Shown piece after piece: positions 54,887 to 63,752 of a stretch of DNA of 64,000 nucleotides (position 1 is the first letter of the stretch; each line of letters opens with the position of its first letter). The stretch covers positions 1 to 64,000 of the forward strand of contig JAGZUF010000008.1 of the NCBI GenBank assembly GCA_018380115.1, written 5' to 3'. The position numbers were made by a program, and so were the translations under genes. The notes under the pieces are model-generated. The model did not search any database. It was given only the letters and a program-made list of their open reading frames with translations, and was not told where the DNA came from. The stretch comes from Oscillospiraceae bacterium (GTDB lineage: Bacteria > Bacillota > Clostridia > Oscillospirales > Ruminococcaceae).

Positions 54887-56407
54887 TTGAATAAGAAGCT
54901 GAAGGAAAAAATCTATGAATCTCTGGCAGCGGTGCTGCCGGTGACGCTGATTGTGTTCGCGCTGTGCGTCACCATCACCCCCATGCCGCTGGCCACACTG
55001 ATGATGTTTCTGGTGGGGGCCGTGCTGCTCATTCTTGGCATGGGCTTTTTCAGCCTGGGCGCCGATATGGCCATGATGCCCATTGGCGAGCACACCGGCA
55101 GGCAGCTGACCAGGGCCAAAACGGCAGCCGGCGTGGCGGCGGCGTGCTTTGCAATTGGTATTTTTGTCACCATGGCAGAGCCGGACCTGCAGGTGCTTGC
55201 GCGCCAGACACCCGCCGTACCGGATATGGTGCTCATTTTGTGCGTGGCCTGCGGGGTAGGCCTGTTCCTTGCCGTGGCATTTCTGCGCAGCCTGTACGGC
55301 TGGCCTCTGGCGCGTATTCTGATGGTGTGCTATGCTGCTGTATTTGTGCTGGCCTGCTTTGTTCCGCGCGAATTTCTGCCTGTGGCCTTCGATTCCGGCG
55401 GCGTCACCACAGGGCCTGTCACGGTGCCGTTTATCATGGCACTGGGCCTCGGCCTTTCCGCCGTGGGCCATTCAGACCGCTCGGAAAGCGACAGCTTCGG
55501 CCTGATTGCCCTGTGCAGCATCGGGCCTATTTTGGCTGTGCTGGTGCTGGGGCTTTTGTACAGCGCTTCATCCGGCTCTTACACGCCGCTTTCCATCCCC
55601 GAGGTAGACAGCACGCGAGATCTGTGGCTGCAATTCAGCAACGAATTTCCGGCCTATGCGCGCGAAGTGCTTTTGGCGCTGGCCCCCATCGTGGCGTTTT
55701 TTCTGATTTTCCAGGCGGTATTTCTGCGCTTGCGCAGAAAGCATCTGGCTAAAATACTGGTCGGCCTTTTCTACACCTTCGTTGGCCTCACGCTGTTTCT
55801 CACTGGCGTGAACGTGGGCTTTATGCCCGCAGGCTATTCCATCGGCAGCCAGTTGGCTGCGGGCGGGTGGCCGTGGCTGCTGGTGCCTATCGGCATGCTG
55901 ATTGGCTATTTTATCGTAAAGGCCGAGCCCGCTGTGCTTGTGCTGAACAGACAGGTAGAGGACGTGACAGACGGCGCCATCTCCGAGGGCATGATGATGT
56001 TTGGCCTTTCGGCGGGAATGGCCATTTCGGTGGGCCTCTCCATGACGCGCGTGCTCACGGGTATCTCACTGGTTTGGTTTCTTGTGCCGGGCTATGCGCT
56101 GGCGCTGGGGCTTAGCTTTGCGGTGCCGAAGATATTCACCTCTATCGCCTTCGATTCGGGCGGTGTGGCCAGCGGGCCCATGACGGCCACCTTCCTTCTC
56201 TCCTTTGCCATGGGCGCATGCGACGCCACAGGGGGCAATGTGCTGACAGACGCCTTCGGCATCGTGGCCATGGTGGCCATGACGCCGCTTATCATCATCC
56301 AGCTTATTGGGCTGTTATACCGCATCAAAACCGCGCGCGCCGGCAGGGCCGCGCCGCAGGAAAGCGCCGATGAAGTAATCGACCTTTCTCAAGAGGTGGA
56401 ATTATGA
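54887..56407 (+). CDS. DUF1538 polytopic membrane protein (two DUF1538 repeats)
   Basis: This 506-aa protein has about 12-14 membrane helices in two homologous halves. Each half has a conserved FDSGGVTTGPVTVPF or FDSGGVASGPMTATF motif. The start is TTG at 54887 with AAGGAGG upstream. DUF1538 proteins are often next to a PII-like gene; here that gene overlaps by 4 nt. They are likely transporters controlled by the PII-like partner. The substrate is unknown. Confidence 0.8.
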   Translation: MNKKLKEKIYESLAAVLPVTLIVFALCVTITPMPLATLMMFLVGAVLLILGMGFFSLGADMAMMPIGEHTGRQLTRAKTAAGVAAACFAIGIFVTMAEPDLQVLARQTPAVPDMVLILCVACGVGLFLAVAFLRSLYGWPLARILMVCYAAVFVLACFVPREFLPVAFDSGGVTTGPVTVPFIMALGLGLSAVGHSDRSESDSFGLIALCSIGPILAVLVLGLLYSASSGSYTPLSIPEVDSTRDLWLQFSNEFPAYAREVLLALAPIVAFFLIFQAVFLRLRRKHLAKILVGLFYTFVGLTLFLTGVNVGFMPAGYSIGSQLAAGGWPWLLVPIGMLIGYFIVKAEPAVLVLNRQVEDVTDGAISEGMMMFGLSAGMAISVGLSMTRVLTGISLVWFLVPGYALALGLSFAVPKIFTSIAFDSGGVASGPMTATFLLSFAMGACDATGGNVLTDAFGIVAMVAMTPLIIIQLIGLLYRIKTARAGRAAPQESADEVIDLSQEVEL

Positions 56408-57078
56408 ACAGGAAAATAGAATGGCTCGTCACCATTGTAGACCGCGGGCGCGGCAGCGCGGTGGCGCAGGTGTACCAGAAGCATCAGGTCGCTGTGCAGC
56501 TCATCACACACGGGCACGGCACCGCATCGTCCAAAATCATGGACATTCTGGGCCTGGATGAGCCGGAAAAGGACATTGTGCTCAGCCTTGTGCCCGGCGC
56601 GCTGTCGGCAGACATTTTCCGCGCGCTGGAAAGCGAGCTGCACTTTGCACGGCCCGGGGCAGGCATTGCGTTTTCGCTGGCACTCTCCGGCATCAGCGCG
56701 GCTGCGCACAGCCGCATCACACACGGCAGGGTAGAACTTTGCCTGCCGCAGGAGGAAATGGATATGGCACAGGAACAGCAGCATGAACTGATCGTGGCCG
56801 TCACAGACGCTGACGGCGTGGATATCGTAATGGACGCTGCACGCGGCGCGGGGGCACGCGGCGGCACGGTGGCCAAGGCACGCGAAGCGTGCAGCGAAAC
56901 GGCTCAGAAGCTGTTTGGCCTTACCATTCAGCCGGAAAAAGAGCTGGTGCTCATTGTGGTCCCCGGCAGCATCCGTCAGGCCGTGATGCAGGCCATCTGC
57001 ACCGCCGTATCTCAGCAGACACAGCACCATGCCTTCACCTTTTCGCTGCCTGTCAGCGGGGTGCTGGGCCTGCGGTAA
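56404..57078 (+). CDS. Tandem PII-like regulatory protein
   Basis: This 224-aa protein has two similar ferredoxin-like halves (about residues 1-115 and 125-224). The first contains IEWLVTIVDRGRGSAVAQVY and TASSKIMDILGLDEPEK, the second ELIVAVTDADGVDIVMDAAR and RGGTVAKAREACSET. PII proteins are normally about 112 aa and trimeric; two fused halves are unusual. The overlap with the DUF1538 gene suggests it regulates that membrane protein. Confidence 0.75.
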   Translation: MNRKIEWLVTIVDRGRGSAVAQVYQKHQVAVQLITHGHGTASSKIMDILGLDEPEKDIVLSLVPGALSADIFRALESELHFARPGAGIAFSLALSGISAAAHSRITHGRVELCLPQEEMDMAQEQQHELIVAVTDADGVDIVMDAARGAGARGGTVAKAREACSETAQKLFGLTIQPEKELVLIVVPGSIRQAVMQAICTAVSQQTQHHAFTFSLPVSGVLGLR

Positions 57079-57184
57079 AGCGGCATATGCCGTTTTGGAT
57101 TTGGGTGTTTTTACAAAGTTATGCATATTTAAGGCGCGTTTTTGCATGAATATCCAAAATTAAACCTGCCGCCTTGAAAACTGC

Positions 57185-57213
57185 TTGACAAATGCCCCTC
57201 TGCGGGGTAACAT
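57185..57213 (+). promoter_or_regulatory. Promoter of the lysine transporter operon
   Basis: TTGACA (57185-57190) and TAACAT (57208-57213) are 17 nt apart, upstream of the riboswitch. Confidence 0.65.
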
Positions 57214-57234
57214 GCAAACAAATAAAAAATTCAA

Positions 57235-57420
57235 AATTGCTCTGCGGTTTCCCGCAGGCAATGATAGAGGCGCGGTGTCCAACAGTACCGCGCGGCATGG
57301 CAGGCAAGCCGCCGCGCGCGAAAGGGGCCACCGCCGAAGCACCCGGGCAATTGCCTTTGCCGGGCAGCTGGGCCGCCGCAGAATATGCGGCGGACTGTCA
57401 CGCAAAGCGTGAAGCGCTAT
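57235..57420 (+). ncRNA. Lysine riboswitch (L box)
   Basis: The leader contains hallmark blocks of the lysine aptamer in order: GATAGAGGCGC near 57263, ACCGCCGAAGC near 57332, GCTGGGCCGCCG near 57368 and GCGGACTGTCAC near 57389. Paired GC-rich stems lie between them. A transcription terminator follows at 57482-57517, so lysine binding should shut off the amino-acid transporter genes. Exact boundaries are approximate. Confidence 0.85.
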
Positions 57421-57481
57421 CATTGGAACAGCACTCTGTACGCAGGCAGCGTATATGCTTTGCCTCTCCGTATCTGATTGC

Positions 57482-57517
57482 AGCCCCATGGTGCGTTTTG
57501 CGCGCCATGGGGCTTTT
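57482..57517 (+). terminator. Riboswitch-controlled terminator
   Basis: AGCCCCATGG pairs with CCATGGGGCT and is followed by TTT. It lies between the lysine aptamer and the transporter genes, the expected expression platform. Confidence 0.8.
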
Positions 57518-57619
57518 CGTTTTCGTTCCGGCCCCGTACCGGCGCCGCAGCACCCTTCCCTCCGCGCGCCGGCAAAGGGCCGGTTTTGAAAAAATGCTTT
57601 TGGAAAGAGGGAATTTTAG

Positions 57620-58501
57620 ATGAAAAAGTGGATGACAGGCGCTCTGGCGCTGGCTATGGTGCTGGCCATGGCTCTTACTGGCTGCGGTGGCGGCGCAGCC
57701 TCCGGCACGGCGTCCGCCGGTGCAGCTGCTTCCGGCTCTGCCGCACAAAGCGACAATGTGTTGACCGTTGCCATGGAGTGTGCCTATGCCCCCTACAACT
57801 GGACGCAGAGCGATGATTCCAACGGTGCGGTGCCCATCAAGGGCAGCGAGGATTATGCCAACGGCTACGATGTAATGATGGCCAAGAAGATGGCCGAGGC
57901 CCTTGGCATGGAATTGGAGATTGTCCGGTCTGACTGGGATTCCCTTGTGCCCGCCGTAATGTCCGGCACGGTAGACTGCGTGATTGCAGGCCAGTCCATC
58001 ACCTCGAAGCGCATGGAGAGTGTGGATTTCACCACCCCGTACTACTATGCCAGCGTGGTAACGTTGGTAAAGGCCGAAGGCCCCTATGCAGATGCCGTTG
58101 GCGTGGCGGACCTTGCAGGCGCCACATGCACCAGCCAGCTCAATACCATCTGGTATGACACCTGCCTGCCGCAGATAGAAAACGCCAATATTCTGCCCGC
58201 GCAGGAGACGGCCCCCGCCATGCTGGTGGCGCTTGACAGCGGCGCGTGCGATGTGGTGGTCACCGATATGCCCACAGCCATGGCCGCCTGCGCGGCATAC
58301 CCCAATTTCAAGCTGCTGGATTTCACCGGCACAGACGACGACTTTGAAGTCTCTGAGGAGGAAGTGAACATCGGCATTTCGGTGCGCAAGGGCAACACCC
58401 AGCTGCTGGACGCCCTGAACGAGGCCCTTTCGCCCATGACTGCAGATGATTTCACCACTATGATGGACGAGGCCATCCGCATCCAGCCGCTGAACGGCTG
58501 A
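57620..58501 (+). CDS. Lysine (basic amino acid) ABC transporter binding lipoprotein
   Basis: This 293-aa lipoprotein has lipobox LTGC (residues 19-22), a low-complexity linker and an SBP_bac_3 domain (NVLTVAMECAYAPYNWTQ, GYDVMMAKKMAEALGMELE, DFTTPYYYASVVT). The lysine riboswitch upstream indicates lysine as the substrate; sequence alone would give a general polar amino acid. AAAGAGGG lies before the ATG. Confidence 0.88.
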   Translation: MKKWMTGALALAMVLAMALTGCGGGAASGTASAGAAASGSAAQSDNVLTVAMECAYAPYNWTQSDDSNGAVPIKGSEDYANGYDVMMAKKMAEALGMELEIVRSDWDSLVPAVMSGTVDCVIAGQSITSKRMESVDFTTPYYYASVVTLVKAEGPYADAVGVADLAGATCTSQLNTIWYDTCLPQIENANILPAQETAPAMLVALDSGACDVVVTDMPTAMAACAAYPNFKLLDFTGTDDDFEVSEEEVNIGISVRKGNTQLLDALNEALSPMTADDFTTMMDEAIRIQPLNG

Positions 58502-58549
58502 GAGGGCATGCGGCCATAGCAGTGCACCTGCAGAAAGGACGGAGTTCAT

Positions 58550-59419
58550 ATGGCATCCACACTGCCTGTCGATTTCTTTGGCAGAGTTGCTTATATCCTG
58601 CAAAATTACAGCGCCTCGCTGGGGCGCGGCGTGCTGAACACCATGATTATCGCCGTGCTGGCCACACTGGCCGGCTGCGTCATCGGCCTTGCGGTGGGCA
58701 TCGTGCAGACCATCCCCACGGACCGCAGACGGGCACCTGTGCGCTGGGGGCTGCTGGGCGCGGTGAAAATTCTGCTCAGCGCCTATGTGGAAATTTTCCG
58801 CGGCACGCCCATGATGGTGCAGGCCATGTTCATCTTTTATGGCGTGTCGATGCTCACGGGTGTCACCATGCCCTATATGACGGCGGCGCTGCTTATCGTC
58901 TCCATCAACACAGGCGCCTATATGGCAGAGACGGTGCGCGGCGGCATTCTCTCTATCGACCCCGGCCAGACGGAGGGCGCGCGTGCCATCGGCATGACTC
59001 ATGTGCAGACGATGGTGAACGTTATTCTGCCGCAGGCCCTGCGCAACATCATGCCCCAAATAGGCAACAATCTTATCATCAACATCAAGGATACCTGCGT
59101 TCTGTCGTGCATCAGCGTGGTAGAGCTGTTCTTTGCCAGCAAGGGTGTGGCGGGCGCATACTACTGGTACTTTGAGACCTACGCCGTTGTGATGGTGATT
59201 TACTTTGTGCTCACCTTCGCCTGCTCACGTCTGCTGCGCCTGATAGAAAGACGTATGGACGGCCCGGCCAACTTCGATTTGGCCGTTTATGACACCTCTA
59301 CCGGCGAGGCCATGCCGCGCTTTCGCAAAAACCCTGCGCAGCCCAATGCAGATTACCGCGCAAAGCATGCGTACCAAACCGGTAACCTGAATTTGGACCA
59401 AAACGAGAGGGGGCGCTGA
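58550..59419 (+). CDS. Amino-acid ABC transporter permease
   Basis: This 289-aa membrane protein has about five helices and the His/Glu/Gln-type permease pattern: GVLNTMIIAVLATLAG, EIFRGTPMMVQAMF and the EAA loop GARAIGMTHVQTMVNVILPQ. The C-terminal tail (about 245-289) is longer than usual and hydrophilic. It ends 3 nt before the ATPase gene. Confidence 0.9.
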   Translation: MASTLPVDFFGRVAYILQNYSASLGRGVLNTMIIAVLATLAGCVIGLAVGIVQTIPTDRRRAPVRWGLLGAVKILLSAYVEIFRGTPMMVQAMFIFYGVSMLTGVTMPYMTAALLIVSINTGAYMAETVRGGILSIDPGQTEGARAIGMTHVQTMVNVILPQALRNIMPQIGNNLIINIKDTCVLSCISVVELFFASKGVAGAYYWYFETYAVVMVIYFVLTFACSRLLRLIERRMDGPANFDLAVYDTSTGEAMPRFRKNPAQPNADYRAKHAYQTGNLNLDQNERGR

Positions 59420-59422
59420 GGC

Positions 59423-60160
59423 ATGGCACAGAACATCATAGAGGTGCAGCACCTCAGCAAAACCTTTGGCACACACGAGGTGCTGAGGGATGTGGATTTT
59501 GCCGTGCGGGAGGGCGACGTCACCTGCATCATCGGGGCGTCTGGCTCAGGCAAATCCACCCTTCTGCGCTGTATCAATCTGCTGGAAACGCCCACAGGCG
59601 GGCACATCCTGTTCCACGGCGCGCCCATCACCGGCCGCGGGTTCGACCCATGCGCCTACCGCGCCAAGGTGGGCATGGTATTCCAGAGCTTCAATTTGTT
59701 CGGCAACATGACAGTGCTGGAAAACTGCACCGTTGGCCAGCGCAAGGTGCTGAAAAAAAGCGCCGCCGAGGCCGAGGCCACCGCTATGGCGTTTCTGGAA
59801 AAGGTTGGCATGCAGCAGTATATCAGGGCGAAGCCCCACCAGCTTTCTGGCGGGCAGAAGCAGCGCGTAGCCATCGCCCGCGCTCTGGCCATGCAGCCGG
59901 AAGTGCTGTTGTTTGACGAGCCCACCAGTGCGCTGGACCCGCAGATGGTTGGCGAGGTGCTGGCTGTAATGCGCCAGCTTGCCCGCGAGGGCCTCACCAT
60001 GCTGGTGGTAACGCACGAAATGGCCTTTGCCCGCGATGTTTCCACCCATGTGGTGTTCATGGCGGACGGTGTGATCGCCGAGACAGGTGCGCCGCAGCAG
60101 TTTTTCGGCGCGCCCCGCACCCAGGCGGCAAAAGATTTTTTGGCCCGCCTGCACCGCTGA
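59423..60160 (+). CDS. Amino-acid ABC transporter ATPase
   Basis: This 245-aa protein has Walker A GASGSGKST, Q-loop VFQSFNLFGNMTV, signature LSGGQKQRVAIARAL, Walker B VLLFDEPTSALD and the H-loop VVTHEM. It is the polar-amino-acid (GlnQ-like) type and completes the binding-protein/permease/ATPase set. Confidence 0.95.
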   Translation: MAQNIIEVQHLSKTFGTHEVLRDVDFAVREGDVTCIIGASGSGKSTLLRCINLLETPTGGHILFHGAPITGRGFDPCAYRAKVGMVFQSFNLFGNMTVLENCTVGQRKVLKKSAAEAEATAMAFLEKVGMQQYIRAKPHQLSGGQKQRVAIARALAMQPEVLLFDEPTSALDPQMVGEVLAVMRQLAREGLTMLVVTHEMAFARDVSTHVVFMADGVIAETGAPQQFFGAPRTQAAKDFLARLHR

Positions 60161-60267
60161 CAGCGGCAGGCCGGGCGGGCCGGCCCTCTTCGGCAAAGGC
60201 AGGCAGAAATTCTGGCCTGCAGGCCGCTCAAAGGGCACTGGACGGTCTTCTTTTTCACCGCGTGCAC

Positions 60268-60293
60268 AGCAGCCCGTTTCCGGGCTGCTTTTT
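60268..60293 (+). terminator. Terminator of the lysine transporter operon
   Basis: AGCAGCCCG-TTTC-CGGGCTGCT is followed by TTTTTC. Confidence 0.88.
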
Positions 60294-60652
60294 CATTGAT
60301 TTTGGGAACCACCGGCTAGCCGGCGGAGGCGTCCCGTAAAAAAGCCTTCATTTCCGGCATCAAGCGAAACGGGGCGCCCATATGGAACCTTTGATAAAAG
60401 AAAGCTGCTTTTAGAACAGTGAACGCCCGTTTACAGGCCGCAGGGCAGATGCTGCAAGAGAAATAAAGCTCATTGTGGCTTGAGACTCCTGCCGGTGACA
60501 AGCCTTTACAGGGCTTGCTCAATCCGCCCGCGGTTATGGCTTTCCCCTGCGGTTTTTGTGCTTTTCCTCCTGCCCGAAAGCAGTGGCTTTGTTTCCATTG
60601 CTCTCACCGGCTCAGCCGCAGGCTGTTTTTTAACAAAACATACAGCACAGCA
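60294..60652. other. Intergenic stretch with no recognised gene
   Basis: About 360 bp separate the convergent lysine transporter and ptsH operons. Short frames here lack ribosome sites and family character. I see no RNA gene or repeat that I can support. Confidence 0.5.
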
Positions 60653-60690
60653 GAGAAATGCCCGGACGGCCTTGCTCTCCGTCCGGGCAT
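60653..60690 (-). terminator. Terminator of the epimerase-ptsI-ptsH operon
   Basis: ATGCCCGGACGG pairs perfectly with CCGTCCGGGCAT; on the minus strand it is followed by TTTCTCTG. Confidence 0.65.
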
Positions 60691-60726
60691 GCTCTGCTAT
60701 TTTCCTATTCGGCTTCGGCGCAGCGC

Positions 60727-61008
60727 CTACACCTCGCCGAAGCCGCCGTCTATCAGTTCAATCAGGGAATCGACGGCCTGCTGCTCGTCAGGCCCCTCTG
60801 CCGTCAGCTCCACTTCCGAGCCCTGCACCAAAGCCAGTGTCAGCACAGAAATGATAGATTTTGCATTTGCGATGTTATCCTGCTCCTTCAGGCTGAGGTT
60901 GCGTATGGAGATGCGGGAGTCAAACGCCTTTGCGGCATTGGTGAACTGAGAGGCCGGACGGGCATGCAGGCCCGTCCGGTTGATAACGGTTGTCGTTCTG
61001 CGGTACAT
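60727..61008 (-). CDS. ptsH: Phosphocarrier protein HPr
   Basis: This 93-aa protein has the phosphorylated His in TGLHARPAS (His-15 region) and a Ser in IANAKSIISVLTL, at the place of regulatory Ser-46 in Gram-positive HPr. It accepts phosphate from enzyme I and hands it to sugar EII complexes. It lies downstream of ptsI, the reverse of the common ptsHI order. No EII genes are in the window. Confidence 0.9.
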   Translation of the reverse strand: MYRRTTTVINRTGLHARPASQFTNAAKAFDSRISIRNLSLKEQDNIANAKSIISVLTLALVQGSEVELTAEGPDEQQAVDSLIELIDGGFGEV

Positions 61009-61038
61009 GGGGCACTTCTCCTTTCTTTCGCGCAGCGC

Positions 61039-62754
61039 TCAGGGCGCAAGCGCGGCCTGTATACATTGTAAAACTTCATCAGCGTCTTCGCAAGCCAGAA
61101 TTTCCCCGGCCAGCCTTTGCAGCTCCACAGCTGTGTGCCGCCCCAGCGCGCGCTTCACCTTTGCTACCTGTGAAATACTCATGGAAAGCTTGCGCAGCCC
61201 AAGGCCCGCCAGCACGCAGGCGGCCTGCACGTCACCCGCCAGCTCGCCGCACACGCAAATGGGCTTGCCCTCTTCGCGGAACGCGCGCGCTACTATATCA
61301 ATGGCGCGGTATAGCGCCGGATGGGTGGAACGGCAGTAGGGGGCCACCGTGGGGTTCATTCTATCCGCTGCGGTAAGGTACTGACACAGATCATTCGTGC
61401 CAATAGAGGCAAAATCTGCCCGGCGGGCTATCTCTTTTGCCATCAGCACCATGGCCGGTGTCTCTATCATCACGCCCAGCTTCACATCGCCCAAAGGGCC
61501 TGTCCCTTGCGCGTCAAGTTCTGCGCGCGTCTGTTCCAGCATCTGCTTTGCGCGGCAAAAATCTTCCACGCCAGACACCATCGGAAGCATAAGCCACAGA
61601 CTGCCGTAGGCTGCCGCGCGCAGGGCGGCACGGAACTGTGTACGCAGCAAATGCGGATGCGCAAAACACAGGCGCAGTGCCCGCAGACCTAAAAATGGGT
61701 TTTCTTCCTTGGGAAGTTCAAAGTACGGCAATGTTTTATCGCCGCCAATATCCAGCGTGCGCACGGTCACCGGGCGCGGTGCATATTCCAGCAATACTTT
61801 TTTATAAGCTGTATACTGTTCTTCCTCTGTGGGCATATGGGAGGCTTCCAGATAAAGAAACTCTGTCCGAAGCAACCCCACAAAATCTGTTGCGTGAGAG
61901 GCCTCCAGCGCCTGTGTGCTCACACTGCCCAGGTTCAGTCCTATCTCCACACGCACACCATCGCGTGTGGTGGCTGGGGCCCTCAGAAACCGCTGCGCTT
62001 CATCCGTATCCTTCCGCCAGGCGTCCAGCTTTTTTTGCGCCTCCTGCTGTGCCGCAGCGTCCGGTGCGGTGTCCAGCGTACCTGCCAGCGCGTCCAGCAC
62101 AGCGGCCTGCCCGCTTTCCACCTGCCCCAGAAGGCCGGAAATACCCAGCACAGCAGGGATACCCCAACTGCGGGCCATAATGGCCGAGTGGGAAGTGGCT
62201 CCGCCTTTCTGTGCCGCAATGCCCAGCACATTGGCCCTGTCCATGGTGGCAGTATCAGAGGGCATCAGGTCGTCCGCCGCTATAATCACCGGGCCGGGCA
62301 GGCAGGAAAGGTCCTGTGCGGGCACACCACGCAGCAGGCGCAACAGGCGCTGGGCCACATCGTCCAAATCTGCCGCGCGCTGGGCCATGGTCTCATCCGC
62401 CATGTTGGCCATCACATTTGCATAGCGTCCATATACGCTTTGTACAGCAAACTCTGCCGTGTGCCCGTGGCGCAGTATTTCCGCCTCCACCTCTTCCACA
62501 ATCACTTCATCATCCGTCAAATCAAGGTGCGCGTCAAAAATGGCCGCCTTCTCGACATCTGTCTTTTCAAGGCGCTGCCGCAGTGCATGCAGCTGTTCCC
62601 GTGCTTTGGCCCGCGCCGCAGCATAGGCGAGGCCTTCTTCCTGTATTTGCTCTGTCGCGGCAAACTCCTGTCGGGCACACAGCGGCTGCGGCGCATAGAC
62701 ATAAACGGGGCCCACTGCCACACCAGGAGACACCGCATTTCCATGAAATATCAT
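61039..62754 (-). CDS. ptsI: PTS enzyme I
   Basis: This 571-aa protein transfers phosphate from phosphoenolpyruvate to HPr. The active His is in GGATSHSAIMARSWGIPAVLG (shown from its start). The PEP-binding part has RTEFLYLEASHMPTEEEQ, TLDIGGDKTLPYF and the C-terminal CGELAGD with the catalytic Cys. The ATG overlaps the epimerase stop by 4 nt. Confidence 0.93.
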   Translation of the reverse strand: MIFHGNAVSPGVAVGPVYVYAPQPLCARQEFAATEQIQEEGLAYAAARAKAREQLHALRQRLEKTDVEKAAIFDAHLDLTDDEVIVEEVEAEILRHGHTAEFAVQSVYGRYANVMANMADETMAQRAADLDDVAQRLLRLLRGVPAQDLSCLPGPVIIAADDLMPSDTATMDRANVLGIAAQKGGATSHSAIMARSWGIPAVLGISGLLGQVESGQAAVLDALAGTLDTAPDAAAQQEAQKKLDAWRKDTDEAQRFLRAPATTRDGVRVEIGLNLGSVSTQALEASHATDFVGLLRTEFLYLEASHMPTEEEQYTAYKKVLLEYAPRPVTVRTLDIGGDKTLPYFELPKEENPFLGLRALRLCFAHPHLLRTQFRAALRAAAYGSLWLMLPMVSGVEDFCRAKQMLEQTRAELDAQGTGPLGDVKLGVMIETPAMVLMAKEIARRADFASIGTNDLCQYLTAADRMNPTVAPYCRSTHPALYRAIDIVARAFREEGKPICVCGELAGDVQAACVLAGLGLRKLSMSISQVAKVKRALGRHTAVELQRLAGEILACEDADEVLQCIQAALAP

Positions 62755-63440
62755 ACTGTGCGCCCCTTTCCCGCTGCAATGGCCTGGCGCAGCTTTTCAT
62801 AGTTCTGTGCAAGGCTTGCGCCCTTTGCGTATAAGCTGGAAGTGCCTGCCACAAACACGTCTGCGCCGCAGCGGCTCATTTTTTCCGCGTTTTCAAAAGA
62901 GACATTCCCGTCCACCTCCAGCAGGGCGGCGCTGCCTGCCGCATCCAGCATGGCACGTGCACTGTGCAGCTTTTCCAGCGTCTGCGCTACCAGCCTTTGG
63001 CCTGCAAAACCAGGGTTGATGGTCATGATGAGAAGGAGATCCACGTCGTCCAAAACCCACCGGCATGCCTCCAGCGGCGTAGCAGGGTTCAGCGCAAGCC
63101 CGGCACGTGCACCTCGCGCATGGATGGCGGCTAACGCCTTCTGTACATGTGGCGTGCTCTCCGCATGCACCACCATATAATCACGCGGACCGATATCGAA
63201 GTAGTCTATTTTCTGTTCCGGGCGCTGCACCATCAGGTGAACATCCAGCGGAAGCCGGGTGATGCGGTGCAGCAGCGGCACAAATTCCGTGCCAAGGCAA
63301 TAGTTGGCGACGAAATCGCCGTCCATGATATCCACATGAAGCATATCCGCCCCCAGTTCTTCCAGTTCACGCACATGGGCTTCCAGCCGTTCCAGTGGGC
63401 AGCAGGCCAGCGATGGTGACAGATAAGTAGCAATGCTCAC
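62751..63440 (-). CDS. Ribulose-phosphate 3-epimerase family enzyme
   Basis: The 229-aa product from GTG at 63438-63440 (AAGGAGGAG upstream) is a TIM barrel with metal-site residues in LHVDIMDGDF, DVHLMV and LLEVDGNVS. The usual FVPNITFG segment reads FVANYCLGTE, so it is divergent and may act on another ketose phosphate such as allulose 6-phosphate. It starts an operon with ptsI and ptsH, suggesting a role in PTS sugar breakdown. Confidence 0.8.
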   Translation of the reverse strand: MSIATYLSPSLACCPLERLEAHVRELEELGADMLHVDIMDGDFVANYCLGTEFVPLLHRITRLPLDVHLMVQRPEQKIDYFDIGPRDYMVVHAESTPHVQKALAAIHARGARAGLALNPATPLEACRWVLDDVDLLLIMTINPGFAGQRLVAQTLEKLHSARAMLDAAGSAALLEVDGNVSFENAEKMSRCGADVFVAGTSSLYAKGASLAQNYEKLRQAIAAGKGRTV

Positions 63441-63637
63441 AGGCACTCTCCTCCTTATGCCCGAAGAAGCACCGCCGCGCGGGGCTTTCAGGCTTTGATA
63501 AAAATTGTCGTGTTTCATTCGAACAGTGGCCAGTTTGCAAATTTTTCCGTTTTGTTTCATGGTTCGCAATACGGTATGCCCTGTGCGCCGCAAGGCACTA
63601 TTCTCTGTTATTTCCCCTGTTGTTGCGTGAAAACTGC
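63441..63637. other. Intergenic region between the epimerase operon and the DeoR gene
   Basis: The region separates divergent genes. The rightward promoter lies at its end (63638-63666). I see no clear leftward promoter for the epimerase operon. Confidence 0.45.
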
Positions 63638-63666
63638 TTGTATTTTGGAAAATATTACGGTATGCT
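63638..63666 (+). promoter_or_regulatory. Promoter of the DeoR-type gene
   Basis: TTGTAT (63638-63643) and TATGCT (63661-63666) are 17 nt apart, about 87 nt before the ATG. Confidence 0.6.
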
Positions 63667-63752
63667 ATAGACAGAGCAGGGCAGAAAATATTTTTCGCGT
63701 TTGCAATATTTTGTTTGTTCCTGCATGTATGAAAGACCGGGGAGAGATCAAG

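Noticed and set aside
57398..59059. 553-codon minus-strand frame over the lysine transporter genes
   Set aside because: It crosses the riboswitch terminator and two conserved genes and resembles no protein family.
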